A stretch of DNA of 30,672 nt, taken from a virus. Both the position numbers and the translations under genes were made by a program. The DNA is taken from the IMG/VR virus record IMGVR_UViG_3300032288_001794, positions 1-30,672 of that record; one strand, given 5' to 3'. Below are positions 8,752 through 16,788 of this stretch, in pieces (the stretch's first letter is position 1; every line of letters begins with the position of its first letter). A model generated the notes under the pieces. That model saw only the letters and a list, made by a program, of their open reading frames with translations, had not been told where the DNA came from and did no database searches.

Positions 8752-9173
8752 AACGACCAACCGTTTACACTGGCGGCACATTCGACCTGCTACATCCAGG
8801 GCATATTGCGTTCTTGGAACGCTGCCATGAGATTGGGGATGTGGTGGTGTCTTTGAACACCGATGAGTTCATTGTCGAATACAAGGGCAAAGCACCGGTG
8901 ATGACTTACCGTGAACGCGAAGCAACCTTGTTGGGTTGCAAGTGGGTGGCAGCTGTTGTGCCGAACATGGGTGGTGCGGATTCGAAGCCGACCATTGAGC
9001 AGGTGCGACCTGACTATGTTGTGATCGGCAGCGATTGGGCGCGGCGTGACTATTACTATCAGATGGGTTTTGACCAAGATTGGTTGGATGAACGCGGCAT
9101 CGGTTTGGTGTATCTGCCTTACACGGATGGCATAAGCACGACTGCTATAAAGGCACGGCTGACTAACGGCTAA
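8742..9173 (+). CDS. TagD-like cytidylyltransferase
   Basis: Predicted to couple CTP (or another NTP) to a phosphorylated small molecule such as glycerol-3-phosphate or a sugar phosphate, making an activated donor. I choose ATG 8742, seven bases after GAAGGG, rather than GTG 8712; this gives 143 residues, close to TagD (about 130). The nucleotidyltransferase signature GGTFDLLHPGH is at 11-21 with catalytic-type HPGH (18-21), and the C-terminal ISTTAIKAR matches the family's ISTT site. It overlaps the GT2-like gene. Heptose-phosphate or ethanolamine-phosphate substrates are possible alternatives. With the two glycosyltransferases it forms a self-contained decoration pathway. Confidence 0.86.
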   Translation: MGLKRPTVYTGGTFDLLHPGHIAFLERCHEIGDVVVSLNTDEFIVEYKGKAPVMTYREREATLLGCKWVAAVVPNMGGADSKPTIEQVRPDYVVIGSDWARRDYYYQMGFDQDWLDERGIGLVYLPYTDGISTTAIKARLTNG

Positions 9174-9201
9174 ACTAGAAGCATAGATTTTAGGAGTTTG
9201 T

Positions 9202-9807
9202 GTGGCGATTACTAACGGTTATGCGACTTTGGCTGATGTCAAAGCGGCGTTGCGAATAACAGACAACATTGATGACAGTTTGCTGGAAACGGCTATTGAG
9301 TCGGCTTCGCGCCTGGTTGATGGTTTCGCTGGTCGCAACTTTTACTCGAACGGCACAGCAACGCGCTACTTCACACCAGAAGACACGATTGTTTGCGAGA
9401 TTGATGACTTGATTTCGTTGAGCAGCCTTGTGGTGTCTGCCGACTTGGATGGCGTGTTTGACCAGACTTGGAACAGCACCGATTACCAGCTTGAACCTTT
9501 GAACGGCAGGGCTGATGGTTTGACTGGTTGGCCTGCTACACGGATCAGGGCTGTTGGCGATTATGTGTTTGGCACAAACATTGGTGAGGCCAGTGTGCGT
9601 GTGACTGGCACTTGGGGTTGGTCTGCTGCACCTGTGGCTGTGAAACAGGCCACGATTATTCAGGCCAGCCGAATCTTCAAACGCCTTGACTCGCCGTTGG
9701 GTGTGTTGTCTGCACCAGACCTCGGCTACATCCGCGTTGGCACAAGACTTGACCCTGATGTTCAGCAGCTCGTTGAGCCGTATCGCCTGGCAAGGTTCAT
9801 GGCGTAA
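9202..9807 (+). CDS. Head-tail connector (adaptor-like)
   Basis: Likely the adaptor that docks under the portal (gp6/gp15-like connector). The 201-residue product starts at GTG 9202, five bases after TAGGAG. Its opening ATLADVKAALRITDNIDDSLLETAIESAS is the usual connector pattern: a short helix, the D(D)xLL turn and a helix leading into VDGFAGRNF, followed by beta-rich DLISLSSLVV and C-terminal helices. It is the first conserved head-completion gene after the sugar insert, where connectors normally follow the capsid. The stop overlaps the next ATG (TAATG). Confidence 0.85.
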   Translation: MAITNGYATLADVKAALRITDNIDDSLLETAIESASRLVDGFAGRNFYSNGTATRYFTPEDTIVCEIDDLISLSSLVVSADLDGVFDQTWNSTDYQLEPLNGRADGLTGWPATRIRAVGDYVFGTNIGEASVRVTGTWGWSAAPVAVKQATIIQASRIFKRLDSPLGVLSAPDLGYIRVGTRLDPDVQQLVEPYRLARFMA

Positions 9808-10214
9808 TGGCACAGATTAGTGATCTGCGACAAGGTATCGCAAACAACCTGGCAACCATCACTGGTTTGCGCACAGGTTCGACTATTCCTGCGAATGTGA
9901 ATCCACCGTTTGCGATCATTGCACCGGCATCGGTTGACTATCACAAAGCGTTCAAGAACGGCCTGTCAACTTACAACTTCACGGTGACTTTGGTTGTTGG
10001 TTTGGCTAGTGAGCGCACAGCACAGAACTCGTTGGATGCTTACTGTTCGCCAACGGGTTCTTCTAGTATTCTCAGGGCAGTAGAATTAGACAAGACACTC
10101 GGCAATAAAGCATTTGATTGCATAGTGTCTGGGATGAGAAACTACGGCTCAATTTCACTCGGAGATAACACATATCTGGCAGCTGAGTTTGACTTAGTTG
10201 TGCAGGCAGACTAA
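9807..10214 (+). CDS. Tail terminator / head-tail joining protein
   Basis: A 135-residue protein directly between connector and major tail protein. The N-terminal helix (MAQISDLRQGIANNLATI) followed by PPFAIIAPASVDYHKAF and the alternating strands YNFTVTLVVGLASERTAQ are what is seen in small tail-terminator or completion proteins that cap the tail tube at the neck. The start overlaps the connector stop. Identification is by position, size and fold pattern, not a diagnostic motif; a minor head-tail joining protein is the main alternative. Confidence 0.65.
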   Translation: MAQISDLRQGIANNLATITGLRTGSTIPANVNPPFAIIAPASVDYHKAFKNGLSTYNFTVTLVVGLASERTAQNSLDAYCSPTGSSSILRAVELDKTLGNKAFDCIVSGMRNYGSISLGDNTYLAAEFDLVVQAD

Positions 10215-10226
10215 CAAGGAGATTCA

Positions 10227-10634
10227 ATGCCAAAATTCGTGGCAACAGACCACAAGATTACGGTCAACGGAACTAATTTCAGCGACTCGCTGCAATCAGT
10301 TGATTTAACCATCCAGGCTGACGAAGTTGACACAACCACTTTTGGTGGTCAGTGGAAGACTGTTACCGGCGGCCTTCGCTCAGGTTCACTAACTCTAAAC
10401 TTTTACCAGGACTTCGGTGCTGGTTCGGTTGATGCTGTGTTGTGGCCTTTGCTGAACACCAACGCGACTGTGACCATCACACCAACCAGCTCTGCAACTT
10501 CGGCAACTAACCCGATTTACACTGCTGTTTGCTTGGTGTCGCAATACCAGCCGTTTGCTTCAACCGTTGGCGATCTAGCGACCCTTTCGGTCACCTGGCC
10601 AACAAGCGGCACTGTTACTCGCGCAACAGCCTAA
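10227..10634 (+). CDS. Major tail (tube) protein
   Basis: Probably forms the tail tube as stacked hexamers. The 135-residue protein is Thr/Ser/Val-rich and beta-dominated, with the pattern NGTNFSDSLQSVDLTIQADEV and TVTGGLRSGSLTLNFYQD. The strand-turn and central GSLTLNF segment are common in small siphovirus tube proteins. A strong AAGGAG precedes the ATG, in keeping with high expression. It is followed by the tail-assembly chaperones, as expected. It lacks the extra Ig-like C-terminal domain that larger tube proteins often carry. Confidence 0.82.
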   Translation: MPKFVATDHKITVNGTNFSDSLQSVDLTIQADEVDTTTFGGQWKTVTGGLRSGSLTLNFYQDFGAGSVDAVLWPLLNTNATVTITPTSSATSATNPIYTAVCLVSQYQPFASTVGDLATLSVTWPTSGTVTRATA

Positions 10635-10662
10635 TTTTTACCACAACTAAAAAGGAAACCAA

Positions 10663-10917
10663 ATGAAACTCAATCTACGCGCAGAATTTTTGGATGGCAG
10701 AACCATTGATCCGATTCCGGTGATTATGCCTGACATGCTGAAATTTGAAGAGAAGTTCAATTTGTCTGTGGCCACTTTGGCTAAGTCTGAGAAACTGACA
10801 CACATCGTGTTTTTGGCTTGGGCTGCGTTGAGTCGAACTAAGCAGACTGATAAGAGCTTTGAGGATTTTATTGAAACGGTTTCTGCGGTTTCTGCGAGTG
10901 AATCCGACCCAAAATAG
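10663..10917 (+). CDS. Tail assembly chaperone, short form (G-like)
   Basis: Non-structural chaperone that helps load tube protein on the tape measure. The 84-residue zero-frame product has FLDGRTIDPIPVIMPDMLKFEEKF followed by a helical ATLAKSEKLTHIVFLAWAAL, then an acidic Ser-rich tail ending at TAG. AAAAGGAAA lies just upstream of the ATG. At its last codons lies the slippery heptamer CCCAAAA, so some ribosomes are expected to continue in the -1 frame. Size and position between major tail and tape-measure genes fit the lambda G/GT pattern. Confidence 0.85.
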   Translation: MKLNLRAEFLDGRTIDPIPVIMPDMLKFEEKFNLSVATLAKSEKLTHIVFLAWAALSRTKQTDKSFEDFIETVSAVSASESDPK

Positions 10918-11063
10918 TTGGGCTTGGCGATGAGTCTGCTCATTGGCTCATCGCCGGCCTTGCTGTTGAAACAGGTATTGCACCAAGTTTGTTGATGCAA
11001 GAGTCGCCTCGGATGTTGTTTACTTTGCAACGGTATTTGATTCATCGGGCGCAACAGAGATGA
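10663..11063 (+). CDS. Tail assembly chaperone, frameshifted form (GT-like)
   Basis: Made by a -1 ribosomal shift at 10908-10914. After 84 codons in frame 0 the ribosome rereads A10914 and continues with ATA GTT GGG ..., adding 49 residues (IVGLGDESAHWLIAGLAVET, then GIAPSLLMQE...) to a TGA at 11061-11063, for 133 residues in all. The added stretch has the W..AGLA, pS.LL, RM..TL pattern seen in T extensions of actinophage chaperones and has no usable start codon and ribosome site of its own. The T part binds tail-tube subunits in lambda. Protein evidence for the fusion is not available here. Confidence 0.8.
10908..10914 (+). promoter_or_regulatory. -1 frameshift slippery site CCCAAAA
   Basis: C CCA AAA in frame 0, immediately followed by the TAG stop of the short chaperone. 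It is of the X XXY YYZ type. On shifting, tRNAs re-pair with CCC and AAA. The adjacent stop may help by slowing the ribosome. A GC-rich segment follows (around 10917-10960: GATGAGtctgctcattggCTCATC can form a six-pair stem) and might act as stimulator. Confidence 0.8.
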
Positions 11064-11069
11064 AGATGA

Positions 11070-11098
11070 CCCTGGACTTCGGTTCGGGGTTTTCTTTT
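11070..11098 (+). terminator. Terminator after tail chaperones
   Basis: CCCTGGA (11070-11076) pairs with TTCGGGG (11083-11089), with two G-T pairs, around CTTCGG, followed by TTTTCTTTT. It lies only seven bases after the frameshifted stop. It may attenuate rather than fully stop transcription into the tape-measure genes. Confidence 0.65.
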
Positions 11099-11129
11099 GC
11101 CTTGTTTGGTTGGCGGTAGAATTGATGGC

Positions 11130-11714
11130 ATGGCTGATGTTGTTGTGAAGTTTGTGGGCGTGAACGCCATGATTCAGTCGTTGCAGCAACTTGAACCTGA
11201 CACTTACAAGCAGCTGCGAAAAGACATCAGGTTTATTACTGCGCCTGCGGTGTCTGCGGTCAAGAAAAATGTGCCAACCATTTCACCGTTTGCTGGTGGT
11301 AAGGATGGCTTTACTCACACTGGTCGCACGGCTTGGTCGGGTGCTTCGGTGACAACTAACATCACACCGGCGCAACGGTCTAGGGCTTATGGATCAACAA
11401 CTTCTAACCTGGTGGCTATTTCTGCTACTGGTCAGAATAAGCAGTTCGGTTTCAACATTTTGGACATGGCTGGTCGTGGCACTGGGCGTGGGCGTAACCC
11501 GAAAACACAGACAAAGGTTTATGCATACAAGGGTGGTAGTAGGTCGCACCGTTTGAACGGTCAGGGTCAGGGCATGATTGATGCGTTAAACAAGAGGCCA
11601 TCTAGGTATTTTTATCCGGCGATTGAGGATAAGTTGCCTGAGATTCGTAGGCGTGTTGAAGCAGTAATTGACAAGGTTGCTGCTGACATGAATCGCAAGA
11701 TTGGAAAGATGTAA
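11130..11714 (+). CDS. HK97 gp10-like / minor tail protein
   Basis: The 194-residue product starts at ATG 11130 after the terminator; the frame reading back to 11097 would lie within the terminator's T tract. MADVVVKFVGVNAMIQSLQQLEPDTYKQ, then a helix and a basic mid-region (GRGTGRGRNPKTQTK), and a C-terminal helix (YFYPAIEDKLPEIRRRVEAV) are like HK97 gp10-type neck/tail-completion proteins, which often have an N-terminal helix about a KxL...L pattern and end in a ...P.........R.......I helix. It sits unusually late, between chaperones and tape measure, not before the tail tube. The stop overlaps the tape-measure ATG. Function is inferred from family shape. Confidence 0.6.
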   Translation: MADVVVKFVGVNAMIQSLQQLEPDTYKQLRKDIRFITAPAVSAVKKNVPTISPFAGGKDGFTHTGRTAWSGASVTTNITPAQRSRAYGSTTSNLVAISATGQNKQFGFNILDMAGRGTGRGRNPKTQTKVYAYKGGSRSHRLNGQGQGMIDALNKRPSRYFYPAIEDKLPEIRRRVEAVIDKVAADMNRKIGKM

Positions 11715-13945
11715 TGGCTGGCAAAATCAAAGCGATTATCGCTGCACAGTTTGAGGACTCTGGGCTAAAAAAGGCTCAGAAGGGTTTTCAAAGTCTAGGC
11801 AAGACTATGAAGACTGCGCTTGGTGCTGTGGGTCTTGGTATTGGTGTTACAGCACTTACAGGTCAGTTGAAGGCTGCTGGTAAGGCCGCTGCCGAAGATG
11901 CTAAGTCGCAGGGCTTATTGGCTCAGGCGTTGCGCAACACTGTTGGCGCGACTAACGCTCAGATTGCTTCGGTTGAGCAGTCGATTATTGGCATGGAGTC
12001 AATGTCGGCTGTTGCTGATGACAAGATTCGACCAGCGTTTGCTCAGTTGGCTCGTGCCACTGGTGATGTTGGCAAAGCAACCGAACTAACTAATTTGGCT
12101 TTGAATGTGGCTGCTGGCACAGGCCGTGATGTTGGTGCTGTGGCGATTGCGTTGGGTCGCGCCTATAACGGCAACACGACTGCACTTGCCAGGTTGGGTT
12201 TGAATGTCAAGGGTGTTAGTGATCCGCTTGGTGCGTTGGCGAAACAGTTTGCTGGTTCAGCTGAGGCTGCTGCAAACCTTGACCCTTATCAGCGTTTGCA
12301 GATTGTGTTTGGCAACCTGCAAGAAGACATTGGTGTTGCGCTTCTTCCTTATCTCAACGAGTTGGCTGATTACTTCAATTCAGAGGCTGGTCAGCAGGCG
12401 TTAAAAGAATTTGCGGAAGATGTTGGCGAGATTAGCGAGGCGATGCTTGATTTGGCCGGTTCGATTGTCGAAACCGGTGTCATTGATTTACTGACGGAAT
12501 TTCTTGGTATTGCTGCTAAGGTTGCGAAACTTGATTTTGGTGGCATAGGTGACCAACTCAACACCAGCGCGCTGGAAGGTTGGGTTGATAAATATGTGAA
12601 CAATCGTAAAGCGTTCTTGAACGACATGGAAGTTATTTCGAAAGAAGTGCCTGATCTTGCTAGAAAAATAAACGATGCAATTTCGGCCTATCTTGCAGGC
12701 AATCTAAAACCTGGTCGGCCTAGAACGGGTGGCTACATTCCACCTATAAAATTTGTTCCCGACCCTGACCCAGATCCTAAGAATAAGGGTATGAGTGAGG
12801 CTCAGAAAAAGATTGCTGCGGCTGCTAAGGCGGCTGCTGAGGCTATCAAGTCTGCGACTAAGGCCGCTAATGAGCAGGCTGAGGCCTACATTGAGGCGGC
12901 TCAGGCTGCCGAAGAATTTATGGTTGCCACTCGTTCAATGGTTGACGGTTTCCGTGCCATGTTCAAGCTCACACCAGAACTCGGTCAGTTTGAGCAGGCT
13001 GCTGTTGATGCGTTCAGCAACATTTTTGACACGATTGATTCGGCGTTGGCTGATGGCGTGATTTTGTCTAGCGCAGCATCTCAGTTGCGTGAGTATGCGG
13101 CTAGTGAGCAGAAGACTTTGCAGAGCATTGCTAGGCAGCGTGATGTGTTGGCCGGCAAGATTGATGTTGCTAGAACCATAACGGCTGGCGTTACTGGTCT
13201 GTTGAGCATTACTAACCTGTTGGAAACTAGCAGTCGTAGTGTGACTGAAACTGTGCGTTCGATTGTTGGCGGTATCGATGTTGCGGTGACTAAGACTTTT
13301 GATGTGGTTGAGTCTGGTGGCCTTGTGGACAACTTCCAAAAGTTGGTGGATAAGACTAAGGCGTTTGCTAAGAACCTGGTTGCTTTGAAGAAGTTGGGTT
13401 TGAACAAGCAGTTGTTTGCGCAGCTGGTTCAGGCTGGTGCTGATGCTGGTGGTGCTACTGCTGAGGCGATTGTGGCTGGTGGTTCGGACACGATTAGTGC
13501 GTTGAATGGTCTTTACAACGAGTTGGCTTTGTCGGCTTCGGACATTGCGGCTAATGCGACTGACACGCTTTATGAGGTTGGTCAGCAGGTTGTGAGCAAC
13601 GGCTTCATTGAGGGTCTGTTGTCGCAGGATTCAGAGCTGCAGAGGGCTGCACAGACCCTTGCTGATGCGTTTGCCAGCACCTTCACAACACAGTTGCAGT
13701 TGGCTGTGGATGCGGTGTTGCCGCAGGGTAGTTCGATGATTGACCAGGTGGCTGCTGTGAACTTGGGTGGCACTGGTGGTGGCCGTGGTTTGATGACTAA
13801 CACGGCTTCATCAGGTCGCGCAACTATCTTCAATGTGAATGTGTCTGCCGGTGTTGTCACCGATCCAAACGGCCTAGCTCGCACGGTCATTGATTCGGTG
13901 AAGAAGTATGAACGCGCCAACGGTTCGGTCTGGGTCGCTGCCTAA
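11714..13945 (+). CDS. Tape measure protein
   Basis: Sets tail length and is ejected with the DNA. The 743-residue protein is the largest in the window, Ala/Leu-rich and mostly helical. It has a hydrophobic stretch near 35-55 (ALGAVGLGIGVTALTG), a domain at 80-185 with RPAFAQLARATGD and LALNVAAGTGRDV common in actinophage tape measures, a Pro/Asp-rich linker (about 330-360), an Ala-rich coiled coil (about 363-400) and a Gly-rich C-terminal part. At about 1.5 angstrom per residue it would predict a tail near 110 nm, short for an actinophage. The stop overlaps the next ATG. Confidence 0.93.
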   Translation: MAGKIKAIIAAQFEDSGLKKAQKGFQSLGKTMKTALGAVGLGIGVTALTGQLKAAGKAAAEDAKSQGLLAQALRNTVGATNAQIASVEQSIIGMESMSAVADDKIRPAFAQLARATGDVGKATELTNLALNVAAGTGRDVGAVAIALGRAYNGNTTALARLGLNVKGVSDPLGALAKQFAGSAEAAANLDPYQRLQIVFGNLQEDIGVALLPYLNELADYFNSEAGQQALKEFAEDVGEISEAMLDLAGSIVETGVIDLLTEFLGIAAKVAKLDFGGIGDQLNTSALEGWVDKYVNNRKAFLNDMEVISKEVPDLARKINDAISAYLAGNLKPGRPRTGGYIPPIKFVPDPDPDPKNKGMSEAQKKIAAAAKAAAEAIKSATKAANEQAEAYIEAAQAAEEFMVATRSMVDGFRAMFKLTPELGQFEQAAVDAFSNIFDTIDSALADGVILSSAASQLREYAASEQKTLQSIARQRDVLAGKIDVARTITAGVTGLLSITNLLETSSRSVTETVRSIVGGIDVAVTKTFDVVESGGLVDNFQKLVDKTKAFAKNLVALKKLGLNKQLFAQLVQAGADAGGATAEAIVAGGSDTISALNGLYNELALSASDIAANATDTLYEVGQQVVSNGFIEGLLSQDSELQRAAQTLADAFASTFTTQLQLAVDAVLPQGSSMIDQVAAVNLGGTGGGRGLMTNTASSGRATIFNVNVSAGVVTDPNGLARTVIDSVKKYERANGSVWVAA

Positions 13946-15174
13946 TGCCTGCGGTTACTGAGAAGGTCGAACTTGGTTTCGATGAGAATGGGCCAGGTAA
14001 CTTTTTTATCCTTGATGACCCTGTTCAGGGTGTGTTAGACAACCCTGGCTATGTGTTGGGTGGTGGGTCGTTCTTCTACGATGTGTCGGCGTATGTGACA
14101 CAGATCAGTGTGAACCGTGGCAAGAGCCGTGCGCTTGACCGTTATCAGTCGGGTGTTGTGAATGTTCAGTTCAATAACCGAAACAGGTTCTTTGACCCGA
14201 CTTATGTGGCTTCGCCGTTTTATGGTCAGATTGTGCCTCGCCGCGATGTGCGCATAACAGCTAATAATGAGTTGGTGTTCTTGGGAACGACTGAGGACTG
14301 GAATTTGGATTATGCGCCGAATGGTGATTCGACTGCGACTGTTTCGGCTGCTGACGGTTTCGCGTTCTTGGCTGGTCAGACTTTGACGACTGGCACTAAC
14401 CCTGTTGAGTTGTCGGGTGCGCGTGTGAATCGTGTGTTGGATTCTGCTGGTGTGGCGTGGCCTGCTGGTGCTAGAAGCATTGACACTGGCACTGCGACTT
14501 TGCAGGGTGATGCGGTGACACCGGCTGATAACGCTTTGCAGTATTTGCAGCTGATTGAGTCTTCTGAACCTGGTGAACTGTTCATTGGTAAAGATGGCCG
14601 TTTGGTGTTTCAGGATCGCAATAAGGCGTTCCCTTCGACTGCTGTGCCGTTGTTGACTGATAACGCTTCGGGGATTACTTATTCGCAGGTGCGTGTTGTT
14701 TATGGTTCGGAGTTGTTGTTTACGCAGTCTGAGGTGAGCCGCAAGGGGTCTTCGACTATTGTGCAGGCGAACGACTTGTCGGCTCAGTCTGATTACGGTG
14801 TGCGAACCTTGACCTTGGACGGGTTGTTGCAGAACACTGATGATGCTTTGGTTGAGTTGGCCACTTACTATGTGACTTTGTATGCGCAGCCTGAGTATCG
14901 TTTTGACCAGGTTGAAATCATTTTGTCGCAGCTGTCTTTGGTTGACCAGAATAAGATTTTGGCTTTGGATTTGGGTTCGGTTGTGCAGGTGCAGTTCACA
15001 CCTAATGGCATTGCACCGGCTATCACCAAGTTTGCGAGGGTTATTTCTATCGGCCACACGGCTTCGTTGGTTGATCACAAGGTGGTTCTTGGTTTGGGAA
15101 CGCTGAACGCTACACTATTCCAGTTGGATGATGTGGCGTTTGGTATCCTAGACACAGGAACATTAGCGTTCTAA
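13945..15174 (+). CDS. Minor tail protein (distal tail / hub)
   Basis: The 409-residue protein follows the tape measure. Features such as FFYDVSAYVTQISVNRGKSR, DRYQSGVVNVQFNNRNRFFDP, VPRRDVRI and a GELFIGKDGRLVFQDRN block are common in actinophage minor tail proteins that form the baseplate-like tip. It is beta-rich throughout. It probably joins distal-tail and hub functions in one chain, since no separate Dit and Tal genes are seen. The start overlaps the tape-measure stop (TAATG). Confidence 0.8.
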   Translation: MPAVTEKVELGFDENGPGNFFILDDPVQGVLDNPGYVLGGGSFFYDVSAYVTQISVNRGKSRALDRYQSGVVNVQFNNRNRFFDPTYVASPFYGQIVPRRDVRITANNELVFLGTTEDWNLDYAPNGDSTATVSAADGFAFLAGQTLTTGTNPVELSGARVNRVLDSAGVAWPAGARSIDTGTATLQGDAVTPADNALQYLQLIESSEPGELFIGKDGRLVFQDRNKAFPSTAVPLLTDNASGITYSQVRVVYGSELLFTQSEVSRKGSSTIVQANDLSAQSDYGVRTLTLDGLLQNTDDALVELATYYVTLYAQPEYRFDQVEIILSQLSLVDQNKILALDLGSVVQVQFTPNGIAPAITKFARVISIGHTASLVDHKVVLGLGTLNATLFQLDDVAFGILDTGTLAF

Positions 15175-15183
15175 GGAGTTATT

Positions 15184-15714
15184 TTGTCTGGTTCAGGTTG
15201 GCGCACTTTCACATCGGGTGCGGTGTTGACTGCTGCTCAGGTGCAGGATTATTTGCAAGACCAGGTTGTGCAGGTTTATGCGACCACGGCTGCTAGGTCT
15301 AGTGCGCTTGGCACGGCTGTCAGTAATGGCATGATGTCGTTTATCACGACTGGTTCTCAGTTGGATGTTTATGCGAACGGTGCTTGGACTGGGTTGAACT
15401 ACACAACCATTACGGCTAACACTGTTTCGGCTTATACGGTGACTGCTGCGGATCACAACAAGACTTTTGTGTCTTCTTCGACAGCTGCGCAGACGATTGT
15501 TGTGCCGGACTTGTTTGAGATTGGTGAGCGTTTCGATGTTGTGCGTGATGGTGCTGGCACTGTGAGCATTTCGGCTGGAACTGGTGTGACTACTTGGGCT
15601 GGTGCTGGGACTGCTGGCACGGCTAAGTCGTTTGCGATGGGAACACAGTATTCGGCGGCTTCGGTTATCAAGGTTGCGGCTAACTCATACCGTGTTATTG
15701 GTGCGGTGGCCTAA
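15184..15714 (+). CDS. Tail tip / fibre protein
   Basis: The 176-residue product starts at TTG 15184 after a good AAGGAG (15174-15179). The N-terminal GWRTFTSGAVLTAAQVQDYLQDQ is a recurring start of actinophage tail-fibre or tip proteins, followed by WTGLNYTTITANTVSAYTVT and a beta-rich C-terminal region (FVSSSTAAQTIVVPD, then SVIKVAANSYRVIGAVA) like phage fibre shafts. It is the last gene of the tail block before the three related fibre genes, and its stop overlaps the next ATG. It probably anchors or forms part of the receptor-binding assembly. Confidence 0.7.
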   Translation: MSGSGWRTFTSGAVLTAAQVQDYLQDQVVQVYATTAARSSALGTAVSNGMMSFITTGSQLDVYANGAWTGLNYTTITANTVSAYTVTAADHNKTFVSSSTAAQTIVVPDLFEIGERFDVVRDGAGTVSISAGTGVTTWAGAGTAGTAKSFAMGTQYSAASVIKVAANSYRVIGAVA

Positions 15715-16286
15715 TGTCGCTTCTTCCGCTTGGCCTTCTTAGCCAGGGTGGCGGTGCTGGCGGCTCTGGTGACTTTGAGTTGATTTCATCAACGATTTTG
15801 TCTAGCGCGCAAAATACAGTCACATTTTCATCTATACCAGCAACTTACCGTCATTTAGAATTTCGTATCGTTGCTAGGTCTGCCAGCACTTTTTCAAATG
15901 ATCAGATGACTATTGTTTTGAATGGTGACGGGGCGACTTCAAATTATTCGTGGGCGCAATCAACAGCACAAAATAGCAGCACATCAAGTTATAGCCAGAC
16001 ATATGCAAGTGCTAGTTCACGGCTAGGTTCTTTGGCAGGTAATGGCGCAACGAGTGGCGTATTTGGTGCATCAAAGGTTCTATTGACGGATGTGACAGCT
16101 ACTTCAAAGCAGCTGACTGGTTCGGCAATGAGTGGTTATGCAAACAACACTGGGAATGCCATGCTGATGTGGGCTGGTTTTACAAGAACAGGAAATGCTG
16201 CACTAACACAGGTCACATTCCGTTTTTTGTCTGCAACTGATTTTCTTGCAGATTCTAGGCTGAGTCTTTACGGATATAAGGGGTAA
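15714..16286 (+). CDS. Receptor-binding / fibre protein, paralogue 1
   Basis: The 190-residue protein has a Gly-rich N-terminal linker (GGGAGGSGDF) then a beta-sandwich-like module: TVTFSSIPATYRHLEFRIVA, QMTIVLNGDGATSNYSW, and the closing FLADSRLSLYGYKG. The same order, [SI].F.[GS]...[TS][FY]R.L.I....-..NGD.....YS...-...LYG.., recurs in the next two genes, so all three are diverged copies. The DNA from about 15780 is richer in A and T (AAA, TCA, ACA codons) than the surrounding genes. Exposed host-contact proteins often show such shifts. The start overlaps the previous stop. Confidence 0.65.
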   Translation: MSLLPLGLLSQGGGAGGSGDFELISSTILSSAQNTVTFSSIPATYRHLEFRIVARSASTFSNDQMTIVLNGDGATSNYSWAQSTAQNSSTSSYSQTYASASSRLGSLAGNGATSGVFGASKVLLTDVTATSKQLTGSAMSGYANNTGNAMLMWAGFTRTGNAALTQVTFRFLSATDFLADSRLSLYGYKG

Positions 16287-16288
16287 TT

Positions 16289-16786
16289 ATGCCAGCAATG
16301 ACAGCACTTGCGAACTTAACTTTGACAGGTAGTCAGGCCTCGATTTCCTTTACAGGTTTTGCATCTTCATTTCGCGATTTATACATAGTTGCAACTGGGA
16401 ATACGCCAGGCAACAATGCCTATTATCAAGTGCGATTCAACGGTGACACCGGTGCAAATTACAGTATCCAACAGCAATACGGTGCAGGATCAGCAGCAGC
16501 TGGTGGTTATCAGGCGTTTGGCCTGACTAGCATCACACCAACTGGCGGTGCTTCAAACAATGAGTTGGGATCAACAAGATTGGCACTTTTCGCATTAGAC
16601 ATTTTTGATTATTCTCAAACAAATAAACGAAAAGTTGCAATTAGCCGAAGTGCTAGCTCAGGTAATTCAATCAATAGTTGGGTTGGCACTTGGCATAACA
16701 CTGCTGCAATAACTTCTATTGTTGTCTTTCCTAGTGCCGGCAGTTTTGCTGCTGGTAATACTTTCACACTTTATGGAGTGGTTTGA
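16289..16786 (+). CDS. Receptor-binding / fibre protein, paralogue 2
   Basis: The 165-residue protein consists of a single module with the same landmarks as its neighbours: ASISFTGFASSFRDLYIVAT, then VRFNGDTGANYSIQQQYG, a middle variable part, and SIVVFPSAGSFAAGNTFTLYGVV at the end. It starts two bases after the previous stop with AAGGGG as ribosome site. It lacks the Gly-rich N-terminal linker of paralogue 1. Role in binding the host surface is inferred from its place after tail genes and from the Ser/Thr/Asn-rich beta composition. Confidence 0.65.
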   Translation: MPAMTALANLTLTGSQASISFTGFASSFRDLYIVATGNTPGNNAYYQVRFNGDTGANYSIQQQYGAGSAAAGGYQAFGLTSITPTGGASNNELGSTRLALFALDIFDYSQTNKRKVAISRSASSGNSINSWVGTWHNTAAITSIVVFPSAGSFAAGNTFTLYGVV

Positions 16787-16788
16787 TT

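Noticed and set aside
14035-15078. A 347-residue open frame on the - strand
   Set aside because: It is the shadow of the minor tail gene: Arg/Ser/Gln-rich, no domain and no ribosome site.
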